From Pseudomonas sp. NCCP-436 (GTDB taxonomy: Bacteria; Pseudomonadota; Gammaproteobacteria; Pseudomonadales; Pseudomonadaceae): a stretch of DNA of 64,000 nucleotides. Positions 36,740 to 48,724 of the stretch are shown here, piece after piece (within the stretch, counting starts at the first letter, position 1; every line of letters begins with the position of its first letter). The position numbers and the translations under genes were made by a program. The stretch is taken from contig NZ_BPLZ01000009.1 of NCBI RefSeq assembly GCF_019656335.1, forward strand, positions 62,001 through 126,000. The letters run 5' to 3'. Below the pieces are notes generated by a model. The model did not search any database, was not told where the DNA came from, and saw only the letters and a list, made by a program, of their open reading frames with translations.

Positions 36740-38989
36740 CTATTCCACCTGCAGCCTGTCAACTCGCTGGAAGCCGCGTGGCAACTTGTTGCCACGGCGG
36801 CCGCGCTCACCCTTGTAGTGCTCCAGATCGTCGGCTCTGAGAGTCAGGGTGCGCTTGCCAGCCTGCAGTACCAGGCTGGCGCCAGTGGGCAGTACGGCCA
36901 GATCCGTAAGGTACTCCTCGCGGCTGGCGACTCGTTCGCCAGGGATGCCGATGATCTTGTTGCCCTTGCCTTTGCCCAGCTGCGGCAGATCCGACACCTT
37001 GAACAACAGCAGGCGGCCCTCGGTGGTCACGGCTGCCAGCCAGTCCTCATCGAGGTTGCCGACTGGCCTCGGTGCTACCACGCGGGCCCCGTTTGGCAGC
37101 GTCAGCAGGGCCTTGCCGGCCTTGTTCTTGGCCTGCAGATCCTCACCTTTGACCACGAAGCCGTAGCCGGCGTCGGAAGCGATCACATAGAGGGCGTTGT
37201 CTTCGGGCAGCAGCACGCATTCGAAGTTGGCACCTGGTGGCGGGGTCAGGCGTCCGGTCAGCGGCTCGCCCTGGCCACGGGCCGAAGGTAGTGAATGGGC
37301 AGCTAGCGAGTAGCTGCGTCCGGTCGAGTCGATAAACACCGCGTACTGGTTGGAGCGGCCGGGGGCGGCAGCCTTGAAGCCGTCGCCGGCCTTGTACGAA
37401 AGTCCCGTCGCGTCGATGTCGTGCCCCTTGGCGCAGCGTACCCAGCCTTTTTCCGAAAGCACCACGGTGACCGGTTCGGTGGGCAGCAGTTCGGTTTCCG
37501 ACAGGGCACGCGCCTCGGCACGTTCGACAATGGGGGAACGACGTTCGTCGCCGTACTTTTCGGCGTCTTCGAGGATTTCCTTGCGCACCAGCTTCTTCAG
37601 CTTGGCCTCGCTGCCGAGCAGGGCCAGCAGTTTCTCACGCTCTTTGGCCAACTCGTCCTGCTCGCCGCGGATCTTCATCTCTTCCAGGCGGGCGAGTTGG
37701 CGCAGGCGGGTGTCGAGGATGTAGTCGGCCTGCACCTCGGTCAGGCCGAAGGCCGCCATCAGCACCGGCTTGGGCTGGTCCTCGGTGCGGATGATGCGGA
37801 TCACTTCGTCTAGGTTGAGGAAGGCGATCAGCAGGCCTTCCAACAGGTGCAGACGTTTCTCCACCTTGTCCAGGCGGAACTGCAGGCGGCGGCGCACGGT
37901 GCCGACGCGGTACTGCAGCCATTCGCTGAGCAGGCTGCGCAGGTTCTTGACCTGCGGCTTGCCGTCGAGGCCGATGACGTTGAGGTTGACCCGGTAGCTG
38001 GATTCCAGATCCGTGGTGGCAAACAGGTGGGTCATCAGCTCTTCGGCGTCGACCCGGTTGGAGCGCGGTACGATGACGATGCGGCAGGGGTTCTCGTGGT
38101 CCGACTCGTCGCGCAGGTCGGCCACCATGGGCAGCTTCTTGGCCTGCATCTGCGCGGCGATCTGCTCCAGCACCTTGGCTCCGGAGACCTGGTGCGGCAG
38201 GGCGGTGACCACGATATCGCCGTCTTCCAGGCGGTATACGGCGCGCATGCGCACCGAGCCGCGGCCGGTCTCGTAGATCTTCAGCAGGTCGGCGCGCGGG
38301 GTGATGATTTCCGCCTCGGTGGGGAAGTCCGGGCCCGGCACGTGCTTCATCAGTTGCCCGACATCGGCATTCGGCTCATCCAGCAGGTGCACGCAGGCCG
38401 CGGCTATTTCACGCAGGTTGTGTGGCGGCACGTCGGTGGCCATGCCCACGGCGATGCCGGTGGTGCCGTTGAGCAGCAGGTTGGGCAGGCGTGCCGGCAG
38501 GGTTGCCGGCTCGTTCATCGTGCCGTCGAAGTTCGGCACCCAGTCCACCGTGCCCTGGCCCAGCTCGGACAGCAGCAGCTCGGAATAGCGCGACAGACGC
38601 GCCTCGGTGTAGCGCATGGCGGCGAAGGACTTGGGATCGTCCGGCGCCCCCCAGTTGCCCTGGCCGTCGACCAGGGTGTAGCGGTAGCTGAACGGCTGCG
38701 CCATCAGCACCATGGCCTCATAGCAGGCGCTGTCGCCATGCGGATGATACTTGCCGAGCACGTCGCCGACGGTACGCGCCGACTTCTTGTGCTTGGCATC
38801 GGCATCCAGGCCCAGCTCGCTCATGGCATAGATGATGCGTCGCTGCACGGGCTTGAGACCGTCACCGATGTGCGGCAGGGCGCGGTCCATGATCACGTAC
38901 ATGGAATAGTTCAGGTAGGCCTGCTCGGTGAAGTCGGCCAGTGACCGGCGTTCCACGCCTTCCAGGCTCAAATCGAGGGATTCGCTCAT
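36740..38989 (-). CDS. parC: DNA topoisomerase IV subunit A
   Basis: 749 residues. ParC with ParE decatenates replicated chromosomes. The catalytic tyrosine is in [17 protein letters not shown] (Tyr about 127). The quinolone-resistance region reads [15 protein letters not shown], with Ser87 and Glu91 intact, so it is wild type at the main resistance sites. The C-terminal beta-pinwheel holds a degenerate GyrA-box-like [13 protein letters not shown]. The ATG at 38989 has GAGG upstream. parE is encoded about 1.1 kb upstream on the same strand with one gene between, as in P. aeruginosa (PA4964-PA4967). Confidence 0.98.
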   Translation of the reverse strand: MSESLDLSLEGVERRSLADFTEQAYLNYSMYVIMDRALPHIGDGLKPVQRRIIYAMSELGLDADAKHKKSARTVGDVLGKYHPHGDSACYEAMVLMAQPFSYRYTLVDGQGNWGAPDDPKSFAAMRYTEARLSRYSELLLSELGQGTVDWVPNFDGTMNEPATLPARLPNLLLNGTTGIAVGMATDVPPHNLREIAAACVHLLDEPNADVGQLMKHVPGPDFPTEAEIITPRADLLKIYETGRGSVRMRAVYRLEDGDIVVTALPHQVSGAKVLEQIAAQMQAKKLPMVADLRDESDHENPCRIVIVPRSNRVDAEELMTHLFATTDLESSYRVNLNVIGLDGKPQVKNLRSLLSEWLQYRVGTVRRRLQFRLDKVEKRLHLLEGLLIAFLNLDEVIRIIRTEDQPKPVLMAAFGLTEVQADYILDTRLRQLARLEEMKIRGEQDELAKEREKLLALLGSEAKLKKLVRKEILEDAEKYGDERRSPIVERAEARALSETELLPTEPVTVVLSEKGWVRCAKGHDIDATGLSYKAGDGFKAAAPGRSNQYAVFIDSTGRSYSLAAHSLPSARGQGEPLTGRLTPPPGANFECVLLPEDNALYVIASDAGYGFVVKGEDLQAKNKAGKALLTLPNGARVVAPRPVGNLDEDWLAAVTTEGRLLLFKVSDLPQLGKGKGNKIIGIPGERVASREEYLTDLAVLPTGASLVLQAGKRTLTLRADDLEHYKGERGRRGNKLPRGFQRVDRLQVE

Positions 38990-39114
38990 GCGGGCCTCAT
39001 TGCAAGGTTGATTGGCGCAGCACCAGGGTGCCGCCCTTCTGATTAAATTCGAGTGTTCTCAAGGCACGCATGCCCGCTGGCATGTCGTCGTCCGTAAGCC
39101 TTGGACCTGATTGT

Positions 39115-40098
39115 TCATGGCCGCCGGCTCCAGCCGCCCCTGGGGGCGGCAAAGCGCCAGACTATGGGGCGCTGCTCGCCGTCGGCGCGGCTAAGACCGC
39201 CATTGTCGACGCCGATCCAGGCGCCGTCCTTGTCGATCCAGAGGGCCTCGGCCATGCCGTAATCCACTGCATAATGACGGTTGTCGGTCAGTGCCTCGGT
39301 GGCAAACGACCAGCAAAGCTCCATCTCCCCTTCGCTCAGATTGCGTCGGCAGATACGGTGGGCCTGACGCTCCAGGGTAAAGAGTTTCTCGTTGAAATAC
39401 GCCAGCCCGGAGAAGTCCAGTGGAGCACTGTGCCCTCCGAGGGCTTCAGGCGAGGCACGTTCACCGCCTTCGCTGGTCAGTACGCAGCCACCGCTGCAAC
39501 GCCAGTTGTTATTGCGCCCATGCAGCACGGCTAGGCCACGGCGCTTCTGTTCGGCAGCCAACCACAGGCGTTCACCGGCCGAATCCACGGCAATGCCTTC
39601 AAACCCGTGGTTGAAGTGCAGCAGCATGCCGCTGGCACGTGACTGGCGCACCAGTGCGCGCGGCAGACGCAGCCATTCGACACTGCCGTTGGTGGCCAGG
39701 CGCAATACCGCCGCACGGGTTTCGCTAACCAGATAGCGGTTGCCCTGGGCGTCGCAGGATAAGCCTTCGAAATCCAGGGCCCCACCGCGTACCAGAGCGG
39801 CGGCCCAGTTACGCATGCGCAGGCCCCAGGGAAGCTGGCTTTCCGGCGGGTTGGGGGCGCTGAAAAACTCTGCCTCGGCGCGCAGCACGCCGTCTTCCGG
39901 TAGCAACTGGTAGAGGCGGTCATCCTCGCGGTCTGAGACCGCCCACAGTGTCTCTCCACACAGGGCCAGGCCCGAGAGATGGCCGGCAGGCATGCCGCTG
40001 ACCGGGTATTCGCTCATGAGCCGGAGTTCTTCCGGTAGCCCGGGCTCGGCTTGAGCGGCGCCGGCCAGAAGGCCGAGCGCCAGAAACAGGCCACGCAT
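39115..40098 (-). CDS. Exported esterase-like-activity-of-phytase family protein
   Basis: 327 residues with a short Sec signal peptide (MRGLFLALGLLAGAAQA). The repeating pattern is that of a beta-propeller: SGLALCGETLWAVSDREDD, LDFEGLSCDAQGNRYLVSE, GFEGIAVDSAGERLWLAAE, DFSGLAYFNEKLFTLERQ and GMAEALWIDKDGAWIGVDNGG. This fits the esterase-like activity of phytase family (PF13449). Substrate and true activity are unknown. It starts in a one-base overlap with the parE stop and ends 125 bases before parC. The syntenic P. aeruginosa gene is PA4966. Confidence 0.8.
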   Translation of the reverse strand: MRGLFLALGLLAGAAQAEPGLPEELRLMSEYPVSGMPAGHLSGLALCGETLWAVSDREDDRLYQLLPEDGVLRAEAEFFSAPNPPESQLPWGLRMRNWAAALVRGGALDFEGLSCDAQGNRYLVSETRAAVLRLATNGSVEWLRLPRALVRQSRASGMLLHFNHGFEGIAVDSAGERLWLAAEQKRRGLAVLHGRNNNWRCSGGCVLTSEGGERASPEALGGHSAPLDFSGLAYFNEKLFTLERQAHRICRRNLSEGEMELCWSFATEALTDNRHYAVDYGMAEALWIDKDGAWIGVDNGGLSRADGEQRPIVWRFAAPRGGWSRRP

Positions 40099-41996
40099 CA
40101 GGCCAGTACCTCGGCCAGGTTGCCCTTGCTTTCCAGCCAGCTCTTGCGGTCGCCGGCGCGCTTCTTCGCCAGCAGCATATCCATGACTTCGCGGGTTCCC
40201 TCGAAGTCGTCCAGGGTCAGTTGCACCAGACGACGGGTGTTGGGGTCCATGGTGGTCTCGCGTAGCTGCAGCGGATTCATCTCGCCGAGCCCCTTGAAAC
40301 GGGTGACCTGCGGCTTACCGCGTTTCCTCTCGGCGGTCAGGCGCTCGAGGATGCCGTCACGCTCGCTTTCGTCCAGGGCGTAGTAGACCTCCTTGCCCAT
40401 GTCGATGCGGTACAGGGGCGGCATCGCCACGTAGACGTGGCCGGCATCCACCAACGGGCGGAAGTGGCGCACGAACAGGGCGCAGAGCAGGGTGGCGATG
40501 TGCAAGCCGTCGGAGTCGGCATCGGCCAGGATGCAGATCTTGCCGTAGCGCAGCTGCGACAGGTCGGACGAGCCCGGATCGATACCGATGGCCACGGCGA
40601 TGTCGTGTACTTCCTGACTGGCCAGTACCTCGCTGCCATCCACTTCCCAGGTATTCAGGATCTTGCCGCGCAGCGGCATGATGGCCTGGAACTCCTTGTC
40701 GCGTGCCTGCTTGGCACTGCCGCCGGCAGAGTCGCCCTCCACCAGGAACAGCTCGCAGCGCAACGGATCCTGGCCGGCGCAGTCAGCCAGTTTGCCGGGC
40801 AGTGCGGGGCCCTGGGTGATTTTCTTGCGCTCGACCTTTTTGCCCGCCTTAAGACGCCGTCCGGCATTGCTGATGGCCAGTTCGGCCAGTTGCAGACCGG
40901 TTTCCGGATGAGCATTGAGCCACAGGCTGAAGGCGTCCTTGACCACGCCGGAGACGAAGGCCGCTGCCTCACGGGAGGAGAGGCGCTCCTTGGTCTGGCC
41001 GGAGAACTGCGCATCCTGCATCTTCATCGAGAGGACGAAGGCGATGCGCTCCCAGATATCCTCGGGAGCCAGTTTGACCCCGCGCGGCAGCAGGTTGCGG
41101 AACTCGCAGAACTCGCGCATGGCATCCAGCAGGCCTTGTCGCAGTCCGTTGACGTGGGTGCCGCCCTGGGCGGTGGGAATCAGGTTGACGTAGCTTTCCT
41201 GGATTGCCTCGCCGCCCTCCGGTAACCACAGCAGTGCCCAGTCCACCGCCTCGCGCTCGCCGTTCAGGCTACCGGTGAAGGGTTCTTCGGGCAGGCGCAG
41301 ATGCTCGGATACCGAGTCGGCCAGGTAGGAGCGCAGGCCGTCCTCGAAGTACCAGCGGGTGGTTTCAGCATTGCTTTTATCGGTAAAGGTGACCTCCAGG
41401 CCCGGGCAGAGTACGGCCTTGGCCTTGAGTACGTGCTTGAGACGACTGATGGAGAATCTGTGGGAGTCGAAGTACTTTGCGTCCGGCCAGAAGTGGACGC
41501 TGGTACCGGTGTTGCGCTTGCCGACACTACCGATGATCTCCAGCTCGCTGGCCTTGAAGCCGTCGGCGAAGCTCATCCGGTATTCATTGCCGTCGCGCTT
41601 GACGGTGACTACCACGCGGGTCGACAAGGCGTTGACCACACTGATGCCGACGCCGTGCAGGCCGCCGGAGAATTGGTAGTTCTTGTTGCTGAACTTGCCG
41701 CCGGCATGCAGCTTGGTGAGGATCAGCTCCACACCTGGCACGCCTTCTTCGGGGTGAATGTCCACCGGCATACCGCGCCCGTCGTCGATCACCTCCAGCG
41801 AGTTGTCCTCGTGCAGGATCACCTGGATGGATCGGGCGTGTCCGGCCAAGGCTTCGTCGACGCTGTTGTCGATGACTTCCTGAGCAAGGTGGTTGGGCCG
41901 GGTGGTGTCGGTGTACATGCCCGGTCGCTTGCGCACCGGGTCGAGGCCGGACAGGACTTCGATGGCGTCGGCGTTATAGGCGTTCTGCTGGGCCAT
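40098..41996 (-). CDS. parE: DNA topoisomerase IV subunit B
   Basis: 632 residues, the ATPase subunit partner of ParC. The GHKL ATPase domain has EVIDNSVDEALAGHA and DDGRGMPVDIHPEEGVPGVE with the later GGLHGVGISVVNALS. The TOPRIM domain has LVEGDSAGGSAKQARDKEFQ and IMPLRGKILN (about residues 413-445). The ATG at 41996 follows a short AGAG. It is translationally coupled to the exported protein downstream. Length and motifs are normal. Confidence 0.98.
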   Translation of the reverse strand: MAQQNAYNADAIEVLSGLDPVRKRPGMYTDTTRPNHLAQEVIDNSVDEALAGHARSIQVILHEDNSLEVIDDGRGMPVDIHPEEGVPGVELILTKLHAGGKFSNKNYQFSGGLHGVGISVVNALSTRVVVTVKRDGNEYRMSFADGFKASELEIIGSVGKRNTGTSVHFWPDAKYFDSHRFSISRLKHVLKAKAVLCPGLEVTFTDKSNAETTRWYFEDGLRSYLADSVSEHLRLPEEPFTGSLNGEREAVDWALLWLPEGGEAIQESYVNLIPTAQGGTHVNGLRQGLLDAMREFCEFRNLLPRGVKLAPEDIWERIAFVLSMKMQDAQFSGQTKERLSSREAAAFVSGVVKDAFSLWLNAHPETGLQLAELAISNAGRRLKAGKKVERKKITQGPALPGKLADCAGQDPLRCELFLVEGDSAGGSAKQARDKEFQAIMPLRGKILNTWEVDGSEVLASQEVHDIAVAIGIDPGSSDLSQLRYGKICILADADSDGLHIATLLCALFVRHFRPLVDAGHVYVAMPPLYRIDMGKEVYYALDESERDGILERLTAERKRGKPQVTRFKGLGEMNPLQLRETTMDPNTRRLVQLTLDDFEGTREVMDMLLAKKRAGDRKSWLESKGNLAEVLA

Positions 41997-42011
41997 GGGC
42001 TCTCTTGGTCG

Positions 42012-42623
42012 TCAATTGAATACGGAAAAGTCGACATCGCGCCAAAGTGTGGCGTGAATGCCGGCAAAAGCGAAGAGCATCGGCAAGCGCTCGCCGAAGC
42101 CCTGGAAACCGTGGTCGCCGCCGGCCTGAATGCGTAGCTGACAGGCCCGGTAAAAGCGTTCGGCATCGCGGTAGTCGAGCGTTTCATCGGCAGTCTGCAG
42201 CCAGACCTGGTAGCGCTCGGTATCGCGCGGAGCTGGCACGGCCAGCTCGGCCAGAGCTTCGACGTGATCGAGAGTCAGCTCCCAGGTCTCGTCGCTGTAG
42301 AAGTTCTTTTGCGGACCCAGGTAGGCCTCGAAGCGCAGGTGCGGGTTGACTGCCGGATTGATCAGCAGTGCCTTGAGACCGTGTTGTTCGGCCAGGCAGG
42401 TGGCGTAGAAGCCGCCAAGCGAACTGCCCACCAGCACGGGTTGACCGAGTTCGGCGACCAGCGCCTGCAGCTGGGCTATGGCCTGACGGGGATGATGATG
42501 CAGGGCGGGCACTCGCAATTGCTCGCCGAGGCCAAGTTGCTCCATGGCCTGCTTCAGCCGGGTGGCCTTGTGTGAGGCGGGGGAGCTGTTGAGGCCGTGT
42601 ATATAAAGGATGGATGTGCTCAT
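42012..42623 (-). CDS. yqiA: YqiA-family alpha/beta hydrolase
   Basis: 203 residues. The esterase fold has SILYIHGLNSSPASHKA at the start, the nucleophile elbow VLVGSSLGGFYATCLAE (Ser near 69), NPAVNPHLRFEAYLGPQKN, and the catalytic His in GGDHGFQGF near the end. E. coli YqiA hydrolyses short acyl esters and lies upstream of parE, the same arrangement seen here with 15 bases between. Natural substrate unknown. Confidence 0.9.
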   Translation of the reverse strand: MSTSILYIHGLNSSPASHKATRLKQAMEQLGLGEQLRVPALHHHPRQAIAQLQALVAELGQPVLVGSSLGGFYATCLAEQHGLKALLINPAVNPHLRFEAYLGPQKNFYSDETWELTLDHVEALAELAVPAPRDTERYQVWLQTADETLDYRDAERFYRACQLRIQAGGDHGFQGFGERLPMLFAFAGIHATLWRDVDFSVFN

Positions 42624-42724
42624 GGGGCAGGAGGCTACTCGCCCGGGGCCTTGGGCTGCAAGCCACAGACTTGCGGCAGGGAGTTTATTCGCGAGCGGGC
42701 TGGCAGTGGGGACGCACTGCAGTT

Positions 42725-43540
42725 TCAGTATCCCCGGACGCTGTAGTCCACTTCGAAATCTATTCCGGTCACGCGCGAGACACCGGTGTCCAAGGTGCCG
42801 TCCGGGTTCAGCCGCAGCCAGCGGTAGCCCGGAGCCTCGTTGCCAACCTGAAAATCCTCGCTGCCCGGTGCGAACTGCACGCAGGTGGACGGTGAGGCCA
42901 GCAGTCGCAGATGACCACGCTGCTGGTCGAATTCCTGATGGATATGCCCCCAGAGCAGGGCGCGGGCACGCGGATGGCGGTCAAGAATGGCGAACAGCGC
43001 CTCAGGGTTGCGCAGGCCGATCGGATCCATCCATTTGCTGCCGATGGGAACCGGATGGTGGTGCAGGCAGATCAGGTGATAACGCTGCGGCGCTTCGCTT
43101 AGCGCACGTTCGAGCAGCGTAAGCTGGCTTTCGGCGAGCCGTCCGGGCACCGAACCGGGAACCGAGGAGTTGAGCAGGATCACGCGCCAGGCGCCGAGGT
43201 CGAAAATCGGATCCAGCAGGTCGCTGTCGGCACAGGCCATCTCCATGGGGGGTGGTTCGTCATGGTTGCCGGCCAGCCAGCGGATCGGAGCATCGAGGCT
43301 TGCAGTCAGTTGGCGGAAACGCTGGTAGGAGGCCAGGCTGCCGTCCTGGGAAAGATCGCCGGTAGCGAGGATCAGGTCGATCCGCGGCTGCTCCTGGCGA
43401 ACCTGTTCGACCACCCGACGCAGACTGTCGCCGGTATTCATGCCCAGCAGTCGGCCGTCTGTTTCGCCGAACAGATGGCTATCCGACAACTGCACCAGCA
43501 GAACCGGGGTATCCGCGTGGGTAGGGGGCTGGCTGGACAA
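42725..43540 (-). CDS. cpdA: 3',5'-cyclic AMP phosphodiesterase CpdA
   Basis: 271 residues from a TTG at 43540 that has a strong, well-spaced site (GAGGAG, 6 bases) before it. An ATG at 43561 would add 7 residues but has no ribosome binding site. Class III metallophosphoesterase motifs: VQLSDSHLFGE, ILATGDLSQDGS, WLAGNHDE, LICLHHHPVPIGS and LLWGHIHQE. CpdA hydrolyses cAMP; in P. aeruginosa it controls Vfr-dependent virulence genes. It sits between yqiA and the DUF1249 gene, matching PA4969. Confidence 0.93.
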   Translation of the reverse strand: MSSQPPTHADTPVLLVQLSDSHLFGETDGRLLGMNTGDSLRRVVEQVRQEQPRIDLILATGDLSQDGSLASYQRFRQLTASLDAPIRWLAGNHDEPPPMEMACADSDLLDPIFDLGAWRVILLNSSVPGSVPGRLAESQLTLLERALSEAPQRYHLICLHHHPVPIGSKWMDPIGLRNPEALFAILDRHPRARALLWGHIHQEFDQQRGHLRLLASPSTCVQFAPGSEDFQVGNEAPGYRWLRLNPDGTLDTGVSRVTGIDFEVDYSVRGY

Positions 43541-43694
43541 TACCGTCTCCTCGTGAACCATCGGGGCAATTATGGTGGCTGCGGCAACAAAGGGAAAACC
43601 CGCGAAGCGGACGCAGGTCACAGAAAATACCGGCAATCTGTCCGGGCCGATGTGGTGTTAGCCGTATGACACACCGAGTAGGCCGGTCTTGCAT

Positions 43695-44141
43695 TCAGAG
43701 TACCGGCTGGGGCTCGTGCCCGCAGGCCAGGCAGTGGCTCAGCCATTCCCCGAGGAACAGATTGAGCTGGCTCTTTTCGTCCGGCTGGTGCATGGCCGCG
43801 TTGGGATAGGGATAACGGATATCCAGGCGGCGGGCGTGTTCGGTTCCAACCACTTCGGCCATGCGCGCGTCATGGTAGACCCGGACCACCAGCTGCGGCA
43901 CTGGAAGCCAGTGCAGGCTGTGTTCCTGACGAACCCGCAGAGTGGTGGTGTAAGGGCAGCTTTCCAGCACCTCCAGGGCCAGTACGGCGAGCAACTGTTC
44001 GCCCTGGCTGAGAGCCACGCGGCGGCTTCCGGCATGCTCGCGCATACCCGGCAGCAGGCGCAGCAGGCGCGCGTAGTTGGCCTCGCAGGCGGCCTGCAGT
44101 TCGACCAGGTCGACCCGGTAGCGCTCGCGCAACAGGGTCAT
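43695..44141 (-). CDS. DUF1249 family protein
   Basis: 148 residues. The ATG at 44141 overlaps the nudF stop (ATGA), which decides the start over an upstream in-frame GTG. It begins MTLLRERYRVDLVELQAACE, has a central TLRVRQEH and VRVYHDARMAEVVGTEHAR with RRLDIRYPYPNAAMHQPDEK, the hallmark block of DUF1249 (YqiB in E. coli). It ends in a region with two cysteines. Function is unknown; its place between nudF and cpdA is conserved among gammaproteobacteria. No signal peptide or membrane segment. Confidence 0.88.
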   Translation of the reverse strand: MTLLRERYRVDLVELQAACEANYARLLRLLPGMREHAGSRRVALSQGEQLLAVLALEVLESCPYTTTLRVRQEHSLHWLPVPQLVVRVYHDARMAEVVGTEHARRLDIRYPYPNAAMHQPDEKSQLNLFLGEWLSHCLACGHEPQPVL

Positions 44142-44737
44142 GACCACATGCCCCGTACCTCGTCGCGGTTCAGGGCAAGCCACTGCAGGGCAATGATGCT
44201 GGCCGCGTTGTCGATGCGTCCGTCGCGTACCGCAGCCAGGGCATCTGCCAGCGGCATCACCTGCACGCGGATGTCCTCGCCTTCCTCCGCCAGCCCATGC
44301 ACGCCGCCGGCACCCTGGCTGCTGCAGCGGCCGACATACAGGTGCACACGCTCGTCCGAGCCGCCGGGAGAAGGGTAGTATTGGGTGACCGGCCAGAGTG
44401 AGGTGAGCTTAAGGTTTGCTTCCTCGAGGGCCTCCCGTCGGGCAACCTCCTCCGGTTGCTCGTTCCGGTCGATCAGGCCCGCGACCAGCTCCAGCAACCA
44501 GGGGTTGCTGCTCTTGTCCATGGCGCCGACGCGGAACTGTTCGATCAGTACCACTTCGTCGCGCTGCGGGTCGTAGGGCAGGACGCACACGGCATCGTGA
44601 CGCACGAACAGCTCGCGGCTCAGGGGCGGCCCCATGTCGCCGGCGAACAGCCGATGGCGCAGGCGGATGCGTTCGAGCCGGTAGAAACCGCGAAAGCAGG
44701 TTTCGCGCTCGATGATGTCGATGTCGTCTTTGCCCAT
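44138..44737 (-). CDS. nudF: ADP-ribose pyrophosphatase
   Basis: 199 residues, Nudix hydrolase. The Nudix box is GLIDRNEQPEEVARREALEE followed by ANL, which keeps the REALEE metal-binding core; the usual Gly near its end is Asn. The N-terminal beta-domain ILERETCFRGFYRLERIRL-like region (here beginning MGKDDIDIIERETCFRGFYR) is typical of NudF. It splits ADP-ribose to AMP and ribose 5-phosphate. It is coupled to the DUF1249 gene downstream and lies after thiC on the same strand. Confidence 0.92.
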   Translation of the reverse strand: MGKDDIDIIERETCFRGFYRLERIRLRHRLFAGDMGPPLSRELFVRHDAVCVLPYDPQRDEVVLIEQFRVGAMDKSSNPWLLELVAGLIDRNEQPEEVARREALEEANLKLTSLWPVTQYYPSPGGSDERVHLYVGRCSSQGAGGVHGLAEEGEDIRVQVMPLADALAAVRDGRIDNAASIIALQWLALNRDEVRGMWS

Positions 44738-44756
44738 GGCTGATCCCCAGATAGTC

Positions 44757-44783
44757 GTAACGGGCCAAACTGCAGCCCGTTAC
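44757..44783. other. Hairpin between thiC and nudF
   Basis: GTAACGGGC / GCCCGTTAC form a perfect 9-bp stem around a 9-base loop. No T-run follows on the minus strand. It may stabilise the thiC 3' end or act as a weak terminator before nudF. Confidence 0.45.
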
Positions 44784-44834
44784 GCGTCACACTAGCGATT
44801 GTGGCAGTGCCAGATCAAGCGCCCGTTGCAGGCC

Positions 44835-46914
<2,080 letters not shown>

Positions 46915-46924
46915 GAACCCGGCC

Positions 46925-46954
46925 AGTCTAATCAAGCTTGCGGAAGAAAACCAA
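46925..46954 (-). promoter_or_regulatory. Candidate thiC promoter
   Basis: On the minus strand TTGGTT (46949-46954) and TAGACT (46925-46930) are separated by 18 bases and lie just upstream of the riboswitch, placing transcription start near 46918. This is a weak sigma-70-type match supported mainly by position. Confidence 0.35.
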
Positions 46955-47127
46955 CTCGGCGGTCAAAAAACAGAGCCCGTGTGTCGGAATACGACTCGGG
47001 AAACCGCTTGCTGCATTGCGCAGTCCTGGAGGCAGGCGACTAGACTGTTGGCGGCAGGGGATGCTTGACCCCCGGCAGCAGCGCCCCGTAGCCTTGCCGA
47101 CCACCGCCAACTCAAGGATCGACATTC

Positions 47128-48564
47128 ATGTTGCGCAGACTTTCCCTGGTTCTCGCTGTCACGGCTGCCACAATCGGCCTGGCCAACGCCGATGAGCCAC
47201 CGCTGTCCAGCAAGACCGACCTGGTCACCGTGTACCGGGAGGCCGCGAAGAACAATGCCGATATCGCCGCTGCCCGCGCCGATTTCGAGGCTCGCCGTGA
47301 GGTGGTGCCGCAGGCCCGGGCCGGATTGTTGCCCAATCTGTCCGCCGGCGCCAACTATGCTGATACCCGAACCAGCCTCGATTCGCCGAGTGCTACCCTT
47401 TCGCGCAGCGGCCTGGTCTATCAGGCCAACCTCAGCCAGCCGCTGTTCCGTGCCGATCGCTGGTTTCAGCTGCAGGCTGCCGAAGCGGTCAGTGAGCAGG
47501 CCGCGCTGGAGTTGTCGGCCACCGAGCAGAACCTGATTTTGCGGAGTGCCGAAACATATTTTGCGGTACTGCGTGCCCAGGATAACTTGGCCTCCACCAA
47601 GGCTGAGGAGGCGGCCTTCAAGCGTCAGTTGGATCAGGCCAATGAGCGCTTTGACGTGGGCCTCTCTGACAAGACCGACGTGCTCGAGGCACAGGCCGGC
47701 TTTGACACCGCGCGGGCCAATCGTCTGCTGGCCGAACGGGCGGTAGAGGATGCCTTCGAGGCATTGGTGGCGCTGACCAATCGCGACTACCTGGCCGTGG
47801 AGGGTATTGTCCACAGCCTGCCGGTTCTCACTCCTACGCCGAATGATGCCCAGGCCTGGGTCGAGACTGCGGCGGCGCAGAACCTCAATCTGCAGGCCAG
47901 TCTGCATGCGGTGTCCGCTGCCGAGGAAACCCTGCGTCAGCGCAAGGCGGGGCACGCGCCGACCCTGGATGCGGTAGCCAGCTACCAGAAGGGCGATAAC
48001 GACAGCCTTGGCTTTACCAATTCCGGCGGCCTGCCGGGCTACAGTGGCGATGTTTCGCAGCGCTCCATCGGTTTGCAGCTCAACATCCCGCTCTACAGCG
48101 GCGGCCTGACCAGCTCGCAGGTACGCGAGGCCTACCAGCGCCTTGGCCAGACCGAGCAGTTGCGCGAGAGTCTGCGTCGTCAGGTGGTGCAGAATACCCG
48201 TAACCTGTTTCGTGCAGTGAACACCGATGTGGAAACTGTGCAGGCCCGGCGCCAGTCGATCATCTCCAACCAGAGCGCGCTGGAAGCCACCGAGATCGGC
48301 TATCAGGTCGGTACCCGCAACATCGTTGACGTGCTCGATGCGCAGCGCCAGCTGTACAGCGCAGTGCGTAACTACAACGACGCACGCTACGACTACATCC
48401 TCAACAACCTGAGGCTGAAGCAGGTAGCCGGCACGCTCAGCCCGGCAGATCTGGAGGCATTGGGGCAGTACCTCAAGCCGGACTACAACCCGGACAAGGA
48501 CTTTCTGCCGCCGGATCTGGCCTCGGCAGCCGAGCAGCGCTTGCGTGCCGCCCCGGAGTTCTGA
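47128..48564 (+). CDS. TolC-family outer membrane efflux protein
   Basis: 478 residues with a signal peptide (MLRRLSLVLAVTAATIGLANA). The protein has the two-fold repeated long helical pattern of TolC: DLVTVYREAAKNNADIAAAR at the start of the first half and QASLHAVSAAEETLRQRKAG for the second, with TQNLF-type and RNIVDVLDAQRQLYSAVRNY motifs near the C-terminus. It forms an outer membrane channel for type I secretion or drug efflux. Position next to thiC and close similarity in style suggest the P. aeruginosa OpmH/PA4974 equivalent, the closest to E. coli TolC. A TPP-regulated thiC lies divergently upstream. A strong terminator follows. Confidence 0.93.
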   Translation: MLRRLSLVLAVTAATIGLANADEPPLSSKTDLVTVYREAAKNNADIAAARADFEARREVVPQARAGLLPNLSAGANYADTRTSLDSPSATLSRSGLVYQANLSQPLFRADRWFQLQAAEAVSEQAALELSATEQNLILRSAETYFAVLRAQDNLASTKAEEAAFKRQLDQANERFDVGLSDKTDVLEAQAGFDTARANRLLAERAVEDAFEALVALTNRDYLAVEGIVHSLPVLTPTPNDAQAWVETAAAQNLNLQASLHAVSAAEETLRQRKAGHAPTLDAVASYQKGDNDSLGFTNSGGLPGYSGDVSQRSIGLQLNIPLYSGGLTSSQVREAYQRLGQTEQLRESLRRQVVQNTRNLFRAVNTDVETVQARRQSIISNQSALEATEIGYQVGTRNIVDVLDAQRQLYSAVRNYNDARYDYILNNLRLKQVAGTLSPADLEALGQYLKPDYNPDKDFLPPDLASAAEQRLRAAPEF

Positions 48565-48600
48565 GCCTTACACAGATTTTGAGTTGTCAGGGCTTTGCGA

Positions 48601-48635
48601 AAACCCGATGCCGGACTACCGGCATCGGGTTTTTT
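48601..48635. terminator. Terminator between the tolC-like gene and waaA
   Basis: AAACCCGATGCCGG / CCGGCATCGGGTTT form a 14-bp perfect stem with a 4-base loop, followed by a run of six T on the plus strand. A shorter T-run on the minus strand means it could also stop waaA transcripts. Confidence 0.93.
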
Positions 48636-48724
48636 AATTGTCTGCTCCGGACACTTTCTGCTGAACAACACCCTGCCAGAGTTCTCAACACCGGCCGGCA
48701 GGGCTGCTTGCTGGAGATTCGTCG

